Part shown: positions 35,133 to 44,996 of the stretch, in pieces
How positions within the stretch are numbered: position 1 is the first letter of the stretch
How the letters are laid out: every line of letters begins with the position of its first letter
NCBI RefSeq assembly: GCF_900142385.1
Contig: NZ_FRAQ01000001.1
Coordinates: forward strand, 62,001-126,000
DNA length: 64,000 nt
Reading direction: 5' to 3'
Source of the DNA: Marinobacter antarcticus
GTDB taxonomy: Bacteria > Pseudomonadota > Gammaproteobacteria > Pseudomonadales > Oleiphilaceae
The notes under the pieces: model-generated
The model's database searches: none
Seen by the model: only the letters and a program-made list of their open reading frames with translations
What the model was told of the DNA's origin: nothing
Made by a program: the position numbers and the translations under genes

Positions 35133-36182
35133 GTGGCCCCTGCGCCTACGGACAATATAACGACACTCTTCGTTGCTGCCTCCAGCACACTGGCACTGGT
35201 TCACTACCTGAACCTCCAGGGTGTTCTGGACAGCCGGCGCGTAGAACAGCTTACCGGCCTGGATATGGCAGCGCTTGAGGATCCTGACAGGCGCGTACCT
35301 GCAGAGGCGCACTACAAATTGTGGGATCACGCCGAAAGGGTCACCGGGGACCCGGCTATCGGGCTGAATGCTGGGCAGATTATTGACCCGGAGCGCATGG
35401 GGCTCGTCGGGCACGTGTTCTTTAATTGCGACACTCTGGGCGAGGCGGTTACCCAGTATGTGCGCCTGCACAGACTGATCAATGAATCGGTGACTTTAAG
35501 CTTCGAGCAGACCGGAGAACTGGCCATTCTTACCTGGCAGGCGGATTCACCAGAGCACTACTGCCGGCAGGATATGGATCGTACGCTGGCTGCTGCATTG
35601 TGCCGTACCCGACATTTCATTTATTCCGGAATACAGGCTGAGTGGGCAGAAATTGCGCACCCCCGCCCGGACTACGCCCACAAATATGAACAGCTGCTCG
35701 GAGGGCGGGTGACCTTCGGAGCGGCCGCAACCCGGCTGGCATTCAACAGTCGTCATCTCAGCCATCCGATTCCTCACCGCAACCCTTATGTATATTCAGC
35801 CGTTCTGCGACAGGTCAACGGATTACTGGCACGCCTTCAGACCCGGCGCTCATTCGGTCGGAGAATCCGCAGGCTGATATCGCGTCAGATGTCTACCGAA
35901 AAAATTGATGCAGACACTCTGGCCCGCCAGTGCCACATGAGCCGCCAGACTCTCTATCGGAGGCTCAAAAAGGAAGGGTTGGGTTTTCATGAACTTGTGG
36001 AGCAGGTACGGAAAGACAAGGCCCTGCGCTACGTCGCTTCCGACCGCTACGCTCTCGGGGAAATCGCTTTTCTTCTCGGGTTTTCCGAGCTGAGTGCTTT
36101 CAGTCGGGCCTTCAAGCGCTGGACAGGCGTGGCACCGGCACAATACCGGGCACATCACCTGACCCGGGAAACCGCTCAATGA
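35133..36182 (+). CDS. AraC-family transcriptional regulator (OruR/ArgR-like N-domain)
   Basis: A 349-residue regulator. Residues about 10-215 form the arabinose-binding-like N-domain (VHYLNLQGVLDSRRVEQL...EAHYKLWDHAERVTGDP), and residues about 245-345 the two-helix-turn-helix AraC domain (DTLARQCHMSRQTLYRRLKK and EIAFLLGFSELSAFSRAFKRW). The start is GTG at 35133 with GAGG at 35120-35123. The stop overlaps the cls start by four bases, so regulator and cardiolipin synthase are one operon; autoregulation and control of membrane lipid genes is a reasonable inference. The effector is unknown. Confidence 0.9.
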   Translation: MAPAPTDNITTLFVAASSTLALVHYLNLQGVLDSRRVEQLTGLDMAALEDPDRRVPAEAHYKLWDHAERVTGDPAIGLNAGQIIDPERMGLVGHVFFNCDTLGEAVTQYVRLHRLINESVTLSFEQTGELAILTWQADSPEHYCRQDMDRTLAAALCRTRHFIYSGIQAEWAEIAHPRPDYAHKYEQLLGGRVTFGAAATRLAFNSRHLSHPIPHRNPYVYSAVLRQVNGLLARLQTRRSFGRRIRRLISRQMSTEKIDADTLARQCHMSRQTLYRRLKKEGLGFHELVEQVRKDKALRYVASDRYALGEIAFLLGFSELSAFSRAFKRWTGVAPAQYRAHHLTRETAQ

Positions 36183-37612
36183 TGCCTGACACCTCATTAG
36201 TGGCCATCACCGTTGGCCTGCTTTACCTGGGCTCGGCTGCCTGTATTTATCGCATTTTACTGACCTACCGCACCGCCCAGGGCGCCATCGCGTGGATTAT
36301 CAGCCTGCTCGGCCTGCCCTATGTCGCCGTGCCACTGTTTCTTGTATTTGGCCGCTCGCGCTTCGGTGGTTACATCAAAGCCCGGCGCATGGGAGACAAG
36401 TCTCTCACCGACCTGCTTAACCGCTTTGAACGGCAGACAACCTCTCTCTCCACACCAGACCAGGCACAGCTTGATAAGCAGCTACAGGTTCTTTGCAAAC
36501 TTGGGCGGCAACCCTTTACCGAAGGCAATCGGTGCACCCTGTTGCGTGATGGCGAGGCAACGTTCGAAGCTCTGATCAGAGCCATGGAAAACGCAACTTC
36601 CTATATTCTTCTTGAGTTCTATATTGTGCGCTCAGACAAGATTGGCCAACGCATCAAGACCATTCTGGAGAACAAACTGGCGGAAGGCGTGCAGGTCTGG
36701 TTCCTGTACGATGAAATAGGCAGCGTCGGGCTGCCCCGCATCTATCTGAAAGAGCTCACAGCGGCCGGTGCCCGGGTTGCCTCTTTTGGTGATGGCAATA
36801 TCCGGCGTCGGCGGTTTCAGATCAATTTCCGCAACCACCGGAAGCTGCTGGTCTGTGACGGAAAAATCGGTTTTGTCGGTGGCATCAACCTGGGCGATGA
36901 ATACCTCGGCACCGTGATAGATCAGGAGCCCTGGCGGGATACCCACTGCCGAATCGAAGGCCCAGCCGTTACCGGGCTTCAGCTTGCCTGGCTGGAAGAC
37001 TGGAACTGGGCCAGTAATGAATTCCCCGATCTCGACTGGGCTCCGGAGGACAACATACCGGGAGATGAGCGGGTTCTGGTGTTCCCCACTGGCCCCGCAG
37101 ATACCTGGGAAACCTGCTCGCTGTTTTTCCTCAACTGCATCAATAATGCACAGTCCCGCATCTGGATTGCCTCACCCTATTTTGTTCCAGACTTCCAGAT
37201 CGTCAACGCACTTCAGCTTGCTGCCCTTCGGGGCGTAGATGTGCGAATCATGATACCGGAAAAATCGGACAGCCAGCTTGCCCGCCTCGCTGCATACTCC
37301 TATCTGGTTCAGGCTAATCAGGCGGGCATTGGCATCTATCAGTATCAACCCGGCTTCATGCACCAGAAGGTGGTCTTGGTAGACAACCACTATGCAGCTG
37401 TGGGCACAGCGAACCTCGACAACCGCTCCATGCGTCTCAACTTTGAAATCACTGCGATCACCACCTCGGAATCCTTTGTTTCCAAAGTGGATGCCATGCT
37501 CACAGAAGATCTCATCAATTGCCGCAAGATGACCGAGCACGACTACGAGGGCCGTTCTATTCTGTTCCGGTTGACCTGCCGGGCAATTCGCTTGCTCGCG
37601 CCCCTGCTATAG
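36179..37612 (+). CDS. cls: Cardiolipin synthase (phospholipase D family)
   Basis: A 477-residue enzyme that condenses phosphatidylglycerol molecules to cardiolipin. Two N-terminal membrane segments (about residues 5-24 and 37-56) are followed by two PLD domains: HKD1 in NHRKLLVCDGKIGFVGGIN (about residues 219-237) and HKD2 in MHQKVVLVDNHYAAVGTAN (about residues 396-414). Both catalytic motifs are intact. Two ATG codons occur at 36179 and 36182; the first overlaps the AraC stop. Confidence 0.94.
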   Translation: MMPDTSLVAITVGLLYLGSAACIYRILLTYRTAQGAIAWIISLLGLPYVAVPLFLVFGRSRFGGYIKARRMGDKSLTDLLNRFERQTTSLSTPDQAQLDKQLQVLCKLGRQPFTEGNRCTLLRDGEATFEALIRAMENATSYILLEFYIVRSDKIGQRIKTILENKLAEGVQVWFLYDEIGSVGLPRIYLKELTAAGARVASFGDGNIRRRRFQINFRNHRKLLVCDGKIGFVGGINLGDEYLGTVIDQEPWRDTHCRIEGPAVTGLQLAWLEDWNWASNEFPDLDWAPEDNIPGDERVLVFPTGPADTWETCSLFFLNCINNAQSRIWIASPYFVPDFQIVNALQLAALRGVDVRIMIPEKSDSQLARLAAYSYLVQANQAGIGIYQYQPGFMHQKVVLVDNHYAAVGTANLDNRSMRLNFEITAITTSESFVSKVDAMLTEDLINCRKMTEHDYEGRSILFRLTCRAIRLLAPLL

Positions 37613-37698
37613 TCAGGCCAAGGGTGCTGGCTCCGAAACGGGGGAATATGCGACTATTCTTCCCTCATTCAGCCAATCAAACCCAGTGAACATCTTCC

Positions 37699-38382
37699 AT
37701 GAAGGCCTTCAAACCCAAAGTTACTTTGACCGAACAGGTCGCCCGCCACATCGAGAACCTGATTGTTTTCGGTCAGCTTGATTCCGGAGAACGTATTTAC
37801 GAAGCCGCCATGGCAAAGCAGATAGAGGTCAGCAACGGCTCAATCCGGGAGGGCCTGCTACTCCTTGAGAAGCGCCACCTCGTGAAAAATGTGCCCCGCA
37901 AAGGCGCTTTTGTCACAACTCTGGACGACTATTTTGTGCGCAGTCTTTATGAGACGCTGGAGCTGTACCTGACCCATACCGGCCGCAAACTCGCCAGACA
38001 ATGGCAGCCGGATGATCTGGAACGGCTGGAACAGCTCTACCACCAAATGGAAGACTGCTTCAAAAAGAATGATCTGATGGCGTTTCTGGATCTGGGCGTT
38101 GAATATACCAAGGCTTCGCTGGCTTACGCCGACAATTATTTTATTCTTGCGGCAATCGACGATCTTTGGCCATCGGCCAGACGCTGCGCCTTCGTCGCTT
38201 TCAAGCGTGGTGGAAAACGGGTGCGGGAAGATAACCTGTCGCACATGGAGGAATCCATCAGCGCAATCAGAGACAGGGATGAAGTCAGGCTTGCGTCTGT
38301 CCTCCACCGTTATGCCATTCAGCAGTGCCAGCAAGTTCGTGAGGCTGCTTTAGCCACACGCCCCCTTGCCGAGTCTTCTTAA
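37699..38382 (+). CDS. GntR-family regulator with FCD domain
   Basis: A 227-residue repressor. The N-terminal winged helix (residues about 5-70: VTLTEQVARHIENLIVFGQL...GSIREGLLLLEKRHLVKNVPRKGAFV) is GntR type, and the C-terminal all-helical FCD domain (about residues 80-215) normally binds a metal and small carboxylates. The target and ligand are unknown. It is preceded by an 86-bp gap after cls, and its stop overlaps the stop of the patatin gene on the other strand by four bases. Confidence 0.9.
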   Translation: MKAFKPKVTLTEQVARHIENLIVFGQLDSGERIYEAAMAKQIEVSNGSIREGLLLLEKRHLVKNVPRKGAFVTTLDDYFVRSLYETLELYLTHTGRKLARQWQPDDLERLEQLYHQMEDCFKKNDLMAFLDLGVEYTKASLAYADNYFILAAIDDLWPSARRCAFVAFKRGGKRVREDNLSHMEESISAIRDRDEVRLASVLHRYAIQQCQQVREAALATRPLAESS

Positions 38383-40649
38383 TAAAAGAGCTGGGTAAAT
38401 GAAAAGCCAATATTCAGGTAAGCAGCCCAGTTGTCTTTATTGTTGTAAGCCGTTGCTATCTGCACCGGGCCAAGAAAAGTGTCCAGACCGGCAAAGATAC
38501 TCCAGGATTTTACAGAGCTGTTCCATCCGGCATCACTGAGAGACTCCCAGGCGTTCCCGGCCTCCAGCCCCATCCCCGCAAACCAGGGAACAATAGGACC
38601 TCCGAACGCCTGGCTGGCATAGACAGAAGCCATAGCCGCACTGTTACCCGTAATCTGGCCCGGAGCGTATGCGGATAAACGCCGAAAACCACCGAGGCGC
38701 ACCGCATTTTCAATGCCCGCTTCTCCGCGGGTCACCGTGTGAGCATAGAGCAGCCCCGTCAGAGTAAAGCCTTTCCAGCTATCCGTACCAAGCGCCATAC
38801 CCGTCACCGAGTCGAAATGCCGGTCGGACCCCAGGCCTTCTCGCTCCAATCGACCCCGGATTCCGGCAAAAGCTCCTTCACGAGGGAAAAACGCATCGTC
38901 GAGGGAGTCGTGCACCAGTTGCAAGCTAAGATTGCCTTGGTGGACCGCGCCATCAGGCGCTACAGCCGTGCCAATCTGTTCATCTACGGTGGCGTAACCA
39001 CGCGCGTATGTAAACCGCACCTCGGCATTGCCACCGAGTTCCATACCCAGGCTCAAGTCAGCTCGGCGGAACGTCACATCAAGCTCAGCAACACGTTCGT
39101 CTCCAGAGCCATATATACTGAATGTATCGCGGGAATACTCAGCACCCACCACCAGAAAACGCTCATACCCATAATCAAGCGGCTGATACCACTGGGTACG
39201 GATACGCGGCTCCGTGCCAAACTGCAAGCCTGTCTGCCACTCGGCTCCCAGTTCATTCAACTCGGTCACGCGTAGGGAAGAAGCGAGATTGAAGCGAGTA
39301 TCACCGTCAAAGTTGTCCTCATAGTTCAGACCAAACGACAAATAATTTGGCCCCCAGCTTTTCTCCTGAACCTTGATTTTAAGCAGTGTCCCATCCGGTG
39401 ATGGCGACTGGGAGTAAGAAACAGTCTCGTAATAGCCCAGGCCATAGATGCGCTTGAGATCTGCTTCCAGCGCTTCCACATCCAGCGGCTCGCCAGCTTT
39501 CTGGCGTATCCGCTCCCGGAGGAACTTCCGGCCCAGACGGCGATCATGCTCGACCTCAACACGGGCAATAAGTCCTGAGTTATTATGATTGGCAGAGGCC
39601 AGTCGCGACCGGTATGCCTGCCAGGCCTCGTTTGATACGGCCAGAGAATTCAGCTCGACCGCATGTGCCCGGGCACCGCTCGCTCCCAGCTCAAACAATA
39701 CCGGCGCGTTATAGAAGTTTGCAGAGCTGTGGCCCTCCAGGTCCGGCTGGATAAGCACATCCTGCTCCCCCAGCAAATCGAGTTGCTGGTCGGTATTGCG
39801 CCGGGTCATGATGGTAGTCAGCTGGCCGAATATGGAGAACGCCTCCCGCAGATTGTCAGGCCCCACCAGCGCGTCGGTGATATCAACCGCAATAATGACG
39901 TCAGCTCCCATATCACGGGCGACATTGACCGGCAGGTTGTTCGCAACGCCACCGTCTACCAGCAAACGGCCATCAAGGTTGGCTGGAGCGTAAACTCCGG
40001 GAATGCTCATACTGGCGCGCACTGCCGTAGCAAGGTTGCCACTGCGGAGCACCACCATATCGCCGGTTTCCAGGTCGGTCGCAACAGCACGAAAGGGAAT
40101 GGGTAAGCGGTCGAAATCCTCCACCAAGGCAACGTTACGGGTCAGTTCGTTGAGGATAAAGCCAAGGTTCTGACCGGCGATAATACCTGCGCCCAGATGC
40201 AGGCCGTCCGCGCTGACGCCAAGGCCCGGCGTAACGGGAAATCGCCACTCTCCCTGCTTCCTGCGGACTGGTTTGAACGCCCGGCCGGGGTCGTCTCTGA
40301 AGCTCGACAACCAGTCCATATTGATAAAGCGCTGCTCAATTTCTGCTACCGACATGCCAGAGGCATAAAGTGCACCCACCGCTGAGCCTGCACTGGTTCC
40401 CACCACCATATCCACCGGGATATTCATCTCTTCCAGCACTCGAAGCACGCCCACATGGGCCATGCCTTTAGCCCCACCGCCGCTGAGCACAAGGCCGACC
40501 CGGGGCCGTTCGGTCATGGTATTACTGGCTGCAGCAGGAAGCGACATGAGGAGCGCTACAGCCAGGCAGATGAGGGTCAATCCCGATGATCGTTTCAAAA
40601 TCTGGCAAACCCTATATACCCGATACTCACTTATTGTCCCGCTCTTCAT
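38379..40649 (-). CDS. Patatin-POTRA-beta-barrel phospholipase (PlpD-like, type Vd)
   Basis: A 756-residue single protein combining three modules. A signal peptide (hydrophobic about 20-40) is followed by a patatin domain at about 50-245 with SGGGAKGMAHVG (oxyanion), GTSAGSAVGAL (Ser nucleophile) and VDGGVANNLPV (Asp, DGG), a POTRA at about 350-425, and a C-terminal Omp85-type barrel ending QLFY. This matches the PlpD type Vd autotransporter layout, in which the barrel exports the lipase domain. Start: ATG at 40649, with only a weak ribosome site and overlapping the upstream gene by 23 bp; a TTG at 40598 gives a more usual signal peptide start (MKRSSGLT). Confidence 0.9.
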   Translation of the reverse strand: MKSGTISEYRVYRVCQILKRSSGLTLICLAVALLMSLPAAASNTMTERPRVGLVLSGGGAKGMAHVGVLRVLEEMNIPVDMVVGTSAGSAVGALYASGMSVAEIEQRFINMDWLSSFRDDPGRAFKPVRRKQGEWRFPVTPGLGVSADGLHLGAGIIAGQNLGFILNELTRNVALVEDFDRLPIPFRAVATDLETGDMVVLRSGNLATAVRASMSIPGVYAPANLDGRLLVDGGVANNLPVNVARDMGADVIIAVDITDALVGPDNLREAFSIFGQLTTIMTRRNTDQQLDLLGEQDVLIQPDLEGHSSANFYNAPVLFELGASGARAHAVELNSLAVSNEAWQAYRSRLASANHNNSGLIARVEVEHDRRLGRKFLRERIRQKAGEPLDVEALEADLKRIYGLGYYETVSYSQSPSPDGTLLKIKVQEKSWGPNYLSFGLNYEDNFDGDTRFNLASSLRVTELNELGAEWQTGLQFGTEPRIRTQWYQPLDYGYERFLVVGAEYSRDTFSIYGSGDERVAELDVTFRRADLSLGMELGGNAEVRFTYARGYATVDEQIGTAVAPDGAVHQGNLSLQLVHDSLDDAFFPREGAFAGIRGRLEREGLGSDRHFDSVTGMALGTDSWKGFTLTGLLYAHTVTRGEAGIENAVRLGGFRRLSAYAPGQITGNSAAMASVYASQAFGGPIVPWFAGMGLEAGNAWESLSDAGWNSSVKSWSIFAGLDTFLGPVQIATAYNNKDNWAAYLNIGFSFTQLFY

Positions 40650-41223
40650 CTACCAGCGACAGGTGCGAAACATCTGGCACTATGGGCGGCGGCAAATCCC
40701 GCTCTACACCTATATCGCTACCCGCCGGCGCCAGCGTCCAGTCATCAAGATGCTGGAACATGGGAGGCTCTACCTCTTCCGTCTCCACCAGTTTTACACC
40801 CACGGGGTCGAGCCCAAGCGCTGACCCCGCAAGAATGTCATCGACCTTGTCGCCTGCTACAGACAAACGACCACCCGACTCAACATCCGGAGCGCCAGTG
40901 CGGGGCTGTGGACTGGCGGTGCGGGAAACCGTCTTCGCAGGCACGGGTTCAGGCGTGGTACTGGCCGGATGAGCAACTGGCGCTGGCTTTGCCTGGGTAC
41001 CCGGCATGGGCTCAACATAAGCAACCATGCCGTGCTTGTTAAGTACCGCGCGATACTTTTCTGCTTGCTCCTCATCCAGCTTGTTCCGGATCACCACCGT
41101 GCCGCCGCTGAACATGCGCTCCAGTTGCTCAACACTGGCTTTGAAAAGCGCGCGGGCATTGCTCCTTGCCGTCGCCATATCAGTGCCGGGGGCACACTCA
41201 CCCTTGAATACGAGCTGAAACAT
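40627..41223 (-). CDS. Hypothetical protein with conserved N-terminal domain and disordered tail
   Basis: A 198-residue protein. The N-terminal 75 residues (MFQLVFKGECAPGT...LFKASVEQLERMFSGGTVVIRNKLDE...YRAVLNKHG) resemble an N-terminal domain I recall from Pseudomonas proteins in which it precedes membrane domains such as RDD or DUF805; here that membrane part is absent (recollection, unverified). Residues about 85-198 are Pro/Ala/Glu rich and likely disordered. The ATG at 41223 has AGGAGA; the frame runs up to 41256. Its 3' end overlaps the patatin start by 23 bp, so the two are probably co-expressed. Confidence 0.75.
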   Translation of the reverse strand: MFQLVFKGECAPGTDMATARSNARALFKASVEQLERMFSGGTVVIRNKLDEEQAEKYRAVLNKHGMVAYVEPMPGTQAKPAPVAHPASTTPEPVPAKTVSRTASPQPRTGAPDVESGGRLSVAGDKVDDILAGSALGLDPVGVKLVETEEVEPPMFQHLDDWTLAPAGSDIGVERDLPPPIVPDVSHLSLVDEERDNK

Positions 41224-41449
41224 GGGCCACTCTCCTGCCGTCGGTTTTGGATTCATGATAGTTGATAGAACATCACCAGGGGAGCCCCGCGCACACAGAA
41301 CCCTGCTGTCAATTCATGCAAACTGCAAACAATTGAAAAAGGTCGGCCAGATACCGCGCAATAGACGACAGTCTTTGCGATAATTAATCGTAACCAAACA
41401 TTACATCCTGTTACACTCGTTCCGGAACGCCTTCCGGGGAGCCGGCACC

Positions 41450-41815
41450 ATGAATATCCAGAATCTGATCCGTGCTGCAGCCGCGATAGCACTGTTTTCT
41501 GCACCAACCGTCCACGCGGAGAATCTGGACATCGTAATGAGCCAGGTATTCCCTCAGGATCACGCAACCTACATCGGCTATGAGAGCGTTGAGCGTGAAG
41601 ATATCCCGGTTTCCGCTGCTATTGAACGGAAGTACCTCATCGTGGATTTTCGCCTTGCGACAGCGCAACCTGCATCAGAGCAACTCCAGGCCAGTGTTCA
41701 TAAAGTCTGCATGGCTTTGCTGAAAGACCGGGAACTGATTCGTAGCCTGTCTGACTCCGGCTACGATATGGTTTCGGTTGCCTTTGATCGTCGCTCCCAG
41801 TTCGACTGCCTGTAA
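41450..41815 (+). CDS. Small secreted hypothetical protein
   Basis: A 121-residue protein with a signal peptide (hydrophobic residues about 7-20, cleavage after VHA-E at about 23). The mature part of about 98 residues has two cysteines (one in VHKVCMALL, one at the final CL), which could form a disulphide. I do not recognise the family. The start ATG at 41450 follows GGGGAG at 41437-41442. It converges with the sensor-kinase gene 29 bp away, and the 226 bp upstream hold no other gene. Confidence 0.75.
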   Translation: MNIQNLIRAAAAIALFSAPTVHAENLDIVMSQVFPQDHATYIGYESVEREDIPVSAAIERKYLIVDFRLATAQPASEQLQASVHKVCMALLKDRELIRSLSDSGYDMVSVAFDRRSQFDCL

Positions 41816-41844
41816 GCCTGCCTAAGACCGAATCAACACATTTG

Positions 41845-44628
41845 CTAGTCCTCTCGCCACAGCAGAGTTGGAAACGCCTCAAGTGCACTGTTGACGGCGT
41901 CCAGATTGAACGCCTCTACGTCTGCCATCAACTTCTCCCCATAACCTGTGACCAACCGGGATCGATAGCGCTGCCCCCATTCCAGCACGCGGACGGCAAA
42001 ATCCCTCATCTCTTCAGGATCACCGCTTTCACGCACGGCCTGCCATTCATCGCCAAAGTCTGCAGTCAGCTGCTCTCTCAGCCAGCCCCGCTCCTGCATA
42101 CTCAACGTCTGTGCCAGTAGCCGTTCCGATTCTTTGGTTTCGCCTTCGTCCTCGGCCTGTTCGCCGGTCGCCTCAACCTGGGGCAAGGTGAGCGTAAAAA
42201 CAGATCCACTCCCTGGTTCGCTTTCCACTTCCAGTTCCCCGCCCATCATCTGGGCCAACTTGCGGCTGATAGCGAGCCCCAGACCAGTACCTCCGTAGCG
42301 GCGGGTATTCTGCCCCTCCTGCTGCTCAAACGCGTCAAAGATCCGTTCGCGCTGATCAGAGGGGATTCCGACACCGGAATCCTTTACCTTGACTGTGAGC
42401 CGGTAGACCTGATGCTCCGGGGTTTTCCCCGTTTCGCCTTTAACCGCCTGAACAGTTGCCCGCACAGCCACACCGCCCTCATGGGTGAACTTTATAGCGT
42501 TACCTACAAGATTGAACAGCACCTGTCGGAAACGGGTTTCATCCAGCATCATGGTAACCGGCATGTCTGAACCAACACTCACCTCCAGCGTGATGCCCTG
42601 TTCCCGCGCACGCAAATCAAAGATGTGGCGAACGTCATCAAGCAGCCGGCGTACGGATACCGGTGAGTAGTCCAGCCGCATTTTTCCGGCCTCAATACGT
42701 GAGAGATCAAGAATATCGTTGATCAGCATCAGCAGGCTGCGGCTGCCCGCCCGGATGGCATTCAGGTAGTTGCGTTGCTGCGGGTCGGTAACGCTGTTGC
42801 TCAGCAGATCACTGTAGCCGATCACCGCGTTCATGGGTGTCCGGATCTCATGGGACATATTGGCCAGAAACTCACTCTTGGTTCGGCTTGCCGCTTCCGC
42901 CTCCCGGGCCAGACGCTCTGCTTCGAGTTTAGCTGCCCGCAACTCATCCTCACTACGGCGCAGCGCATTTTCAGAGCGGATTCGCTCGTCCACCTCCCGC
43001 GACAGCTTACGATTCCAGTAAAGGAAAATAAGTACAACCACAATAGCAATCAGGACAACCCGGCGAACCACGGTGTAATCGGTTTCCTGCTCAATATCGA
43101 GATGGATCCACCGGTTGTATATGGCCTCGGTTTCGGCAGCTTTCAGGCTACCCAGCGCCTTGTTCAGAATGCGATGAAGCTCCGGGCTGTCTTTACGCAC
43201 AGCAAGCCTGAGATCGTACTGGTATGGCGTGATACTGGTGATACGCAAGTTGGACAGCCCCAGTCTGGCAACCGTATAACTGACCGCTGGGATATGAGTC
43301 ACCATGACATCCAGATCGCCATTGGAAAGGGCTAGCAACCCCTCTTCTACCGTTGCTACGGGGTAAAGATCCAGATTCGGATGATTAATAAGCAGGTAGT
43401 CGTGAGCCGCATGGCGGTTGACCACCCCCACACGCTCACTGCGCAGCTCCCGCAAATCCCCGATAAAGCGCCCGTCATCACGAATCGCCAGAGCAATCGG
43501 CACGTTCACATAGGCCCGGGTGAACAGAAATGACTCCTCTGTTCGCGGTGTGCGCGACAACCCGGGCAAAATATCCACTTCCCCGGAAACAAGTGCCTGC
43601 TCTGCAACGACGCGACTTTCCAGAATCTTTTTCTCAAACCGTGTGCCCAGCTGATTTTCCAGGCGGGCGACGAGATCTGGCACAAGGCCGGTGGCACGAC
43701 CGTCCTGAGCGTACTCAAACGGTGGCCAGTCAGACCGGTATGCGACCTTTAACGCAGGATGACGCTTGAGCCAATCAATATCAGAAGCAGAGAGTTCTAC
43801 CCAGCTCTGTTCCAGCTCGGTGAGGTCGACCTGCAGCCATGACTGCCGAATAACGCGATGCTCGTTATGGCTGATCGCCTTTAATGTCTGATCCAGAACG
43901 CGGAACAAAGATCCGTTGCTCTCATCCACCTCAAATACAACGTCTACCGATTTCTGATCAAGCAACACGGACAGACCAATACCATTAATCATTGCTGACT
44001 GAAGATAGTCCGACACCACGGGTACCGGGCCAAGAAAGGCGTCGGCCTGGCCGGACAGCACTCGGCTGACAGCCTCACCCAGGCTCTGAACAGGCACCGG
44101 GGTAAAACTTTCTACCGAATCAAGCATGGTGTACTGATTGGGATCGCCTTCAACCACGGCTATGCGACCATCCTCCAGGTCGGCCAGTGAACGGATTGCA
44201 GCATCGCCGGCACTAACGAACAGACCATAAGTGAGTGACATCAACGGGCTGGTAAAGCGCTTGCCATCTGGCACAGGTGTGCCCGATACTCTGGTGGTCA
44301 GAAGCGCATCGATTTTCGGCTGGTCAGGCACCGCCCCCGCGTTGGGGCCAGTGCTGATGACGACAGGCTCAATGGGCAAGCCCAACTTGTCGGAAAGAAG
44401 TGCAAGATAGTCAATATAAGTGCCGGCAAGATCTCCGTTACCGGTATCGAACACCAAGGGTACCTGATCCGCACGCACACCAATCCGGAGGCTTTCCTGC
44501 TCACTGACCCAACTCAGGTCCTTGCTACCCAGAACCGGAGCAGGTGATGCCTGGGGTGGGTCTGCCAGAGCCGTGGATTGAAAAACCAGCAACAGCCAGC
44601 TACATAGAAACAGAAGGGTGGCCTTCAC
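41845..44628 (-). CDS. BvgS-like sensor histidine kinase with two periplasmic solute-binding domains
   Basis: A 927-residue protein. After a signal peptide come two tandem SBP family 3 domains (about 46-275 and 288-510; second has [18 protein letters not shown]), a membrane helix ([15 protein letters not shown], about 520-535), a coiled-coil linker, the HisKA box [16 protein letters not shown] (about 600) and a full ATPase domain ([30 protein letters not shown]). Unlike BvgS/EvgS there is no PAS, receiver or HPt domain. Instead a roughly 80-residue helical C-terminal tail follows ([16 protein letters not shown]...). It probably senses a small amine or acid. No response regulator gene is adjacent. 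Confidence 0.9.
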   Translation of the reverse strand: MKATLLFLCSWLLLVFQSTALADPPQASPAPVLGSKDLSWVSEQESLRIGVRADQVPLVFDTGNGDLAGTYIDYLALLSDKLGLPIEPVVISTGPNAGAVPDQPKIDALLTTRVSGTPVPDGKRFTSPLMSLTYGLFVSAGDAAIRSLADLEDGRIAVVEGDPNQYTMLDSVESFTPVPVQSLGEAVSRVLSGQADAFLGPVPVVSDYLQSAMINGIGLSVLLDQKSVDVVFEVDESNGSLFRVLDQTLKAISHNEHRVIRQSWLQVDLTELEQSWVELSASDIDWLKRHPALKVAYRSDWPPFEYAQDGRATGLVPDLVARLENQLGTRFEKKILESRVVAEQALVSGEVDILPGLSRTPRTEESFLFTRAYVNVPIALAIRDDGRFIGDLRELRSERVGVVNRHAAHDYLLINHPNLDLYPVATVEEGLLALSNGDLDVMVTHIPAVSYTVARLGLSNLRITSITPYQYDLRLAVRKDSPELHRILNKALGSLKAAETEAIYNRWIHLDIEQETDYTVVRRVVLIAIVVVLIFLYWNRKLSREVDERIRSENALRRSEDELRAAKLEAERLAREAEAASRTKSEFLANMSHEIRTPMNAVIGYSDLLSNSVTDPQQRNYLNAIRAGSRSLLMLINDILDLSRIEAGKMRLDYSPVSVRRLLDDVRHIFDLRAREQGITLEVSVGSDMPVTMMLDETRFRQVLFNLVGNAIKFTHEGGVAVRATVQAVKGETGKTPEHQVYRLTVKVKDSGVGIPSDQRERIFDAFEQQEGQNTRRYGGTGLGLAISRKLAQMMGGELEVESEPGSGSVFTLTLPQVEATGEQAEDEGETKESERLLAQTLSMQERGWLREQLTADFGDEWQAVRESGDPEEMRDFAVRVLEWGQRYRSRLVTGYGEKLMADVEAFNLDAVNSALEAFPTLLWRED

Positions 44629-44723
44629 TGGATATCCTCAGGGGTTGCGCTACATTTCAGGAAACAATACCTGCAAATGCGCGAAATTTCATTCAGGCAA
44701 TCACTAACCGGGAGAACCTTTCC

Positions 44724-44957
44724 ATGGACACAAGCAAACATAATCTGAGCACGCTTTTTGATCAGCTCGGGCTGGCATCTGACGAGAAAAGCATAGAAGC
44801 GTTCACCACCCGATATTCTCCCCTGCCCCGTGAAATTGCCCTGCAAGATGCGCCTTTCTGGTCTGAAAGCCAGTCCCAGCTTCTCGAAGAAGGCCTGGAA
44901 GATGACAGTGACTGGGCGGAGGTGATCGACGAACTGGATGCCATGATGCGACATTGA
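44724..44957 (+). CDS. DUF2789 family protein
   Basis: A 77-residue protein of the DUF2789 family (MDTSKHNLSTLFDQLGLAS...PLPREIALQDAPFW...DWAEVIDELDAMM), small, acidic and helical, of unknown function. The open frame extends back to 44544 inside the kinase gene on the other strand; the ATG at 44724 with GGGAG at 44710-44714 gives the family start. It is divergent from the kinase gene and convergent with the diguanylate cyclase gene. Confidence 0.9.
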   Translation: MDTSKHNLSTLFDQLGLASDEKSIEAFTTRYSPLPREIALQDAPFWSESQSQLLEEGLEDDSDWAEVIDELDAMMRH

Positions 44958-44996
44958 GAGGCCGCCGTATTCAGGAGGCCTGCACTAACTCGCCGG

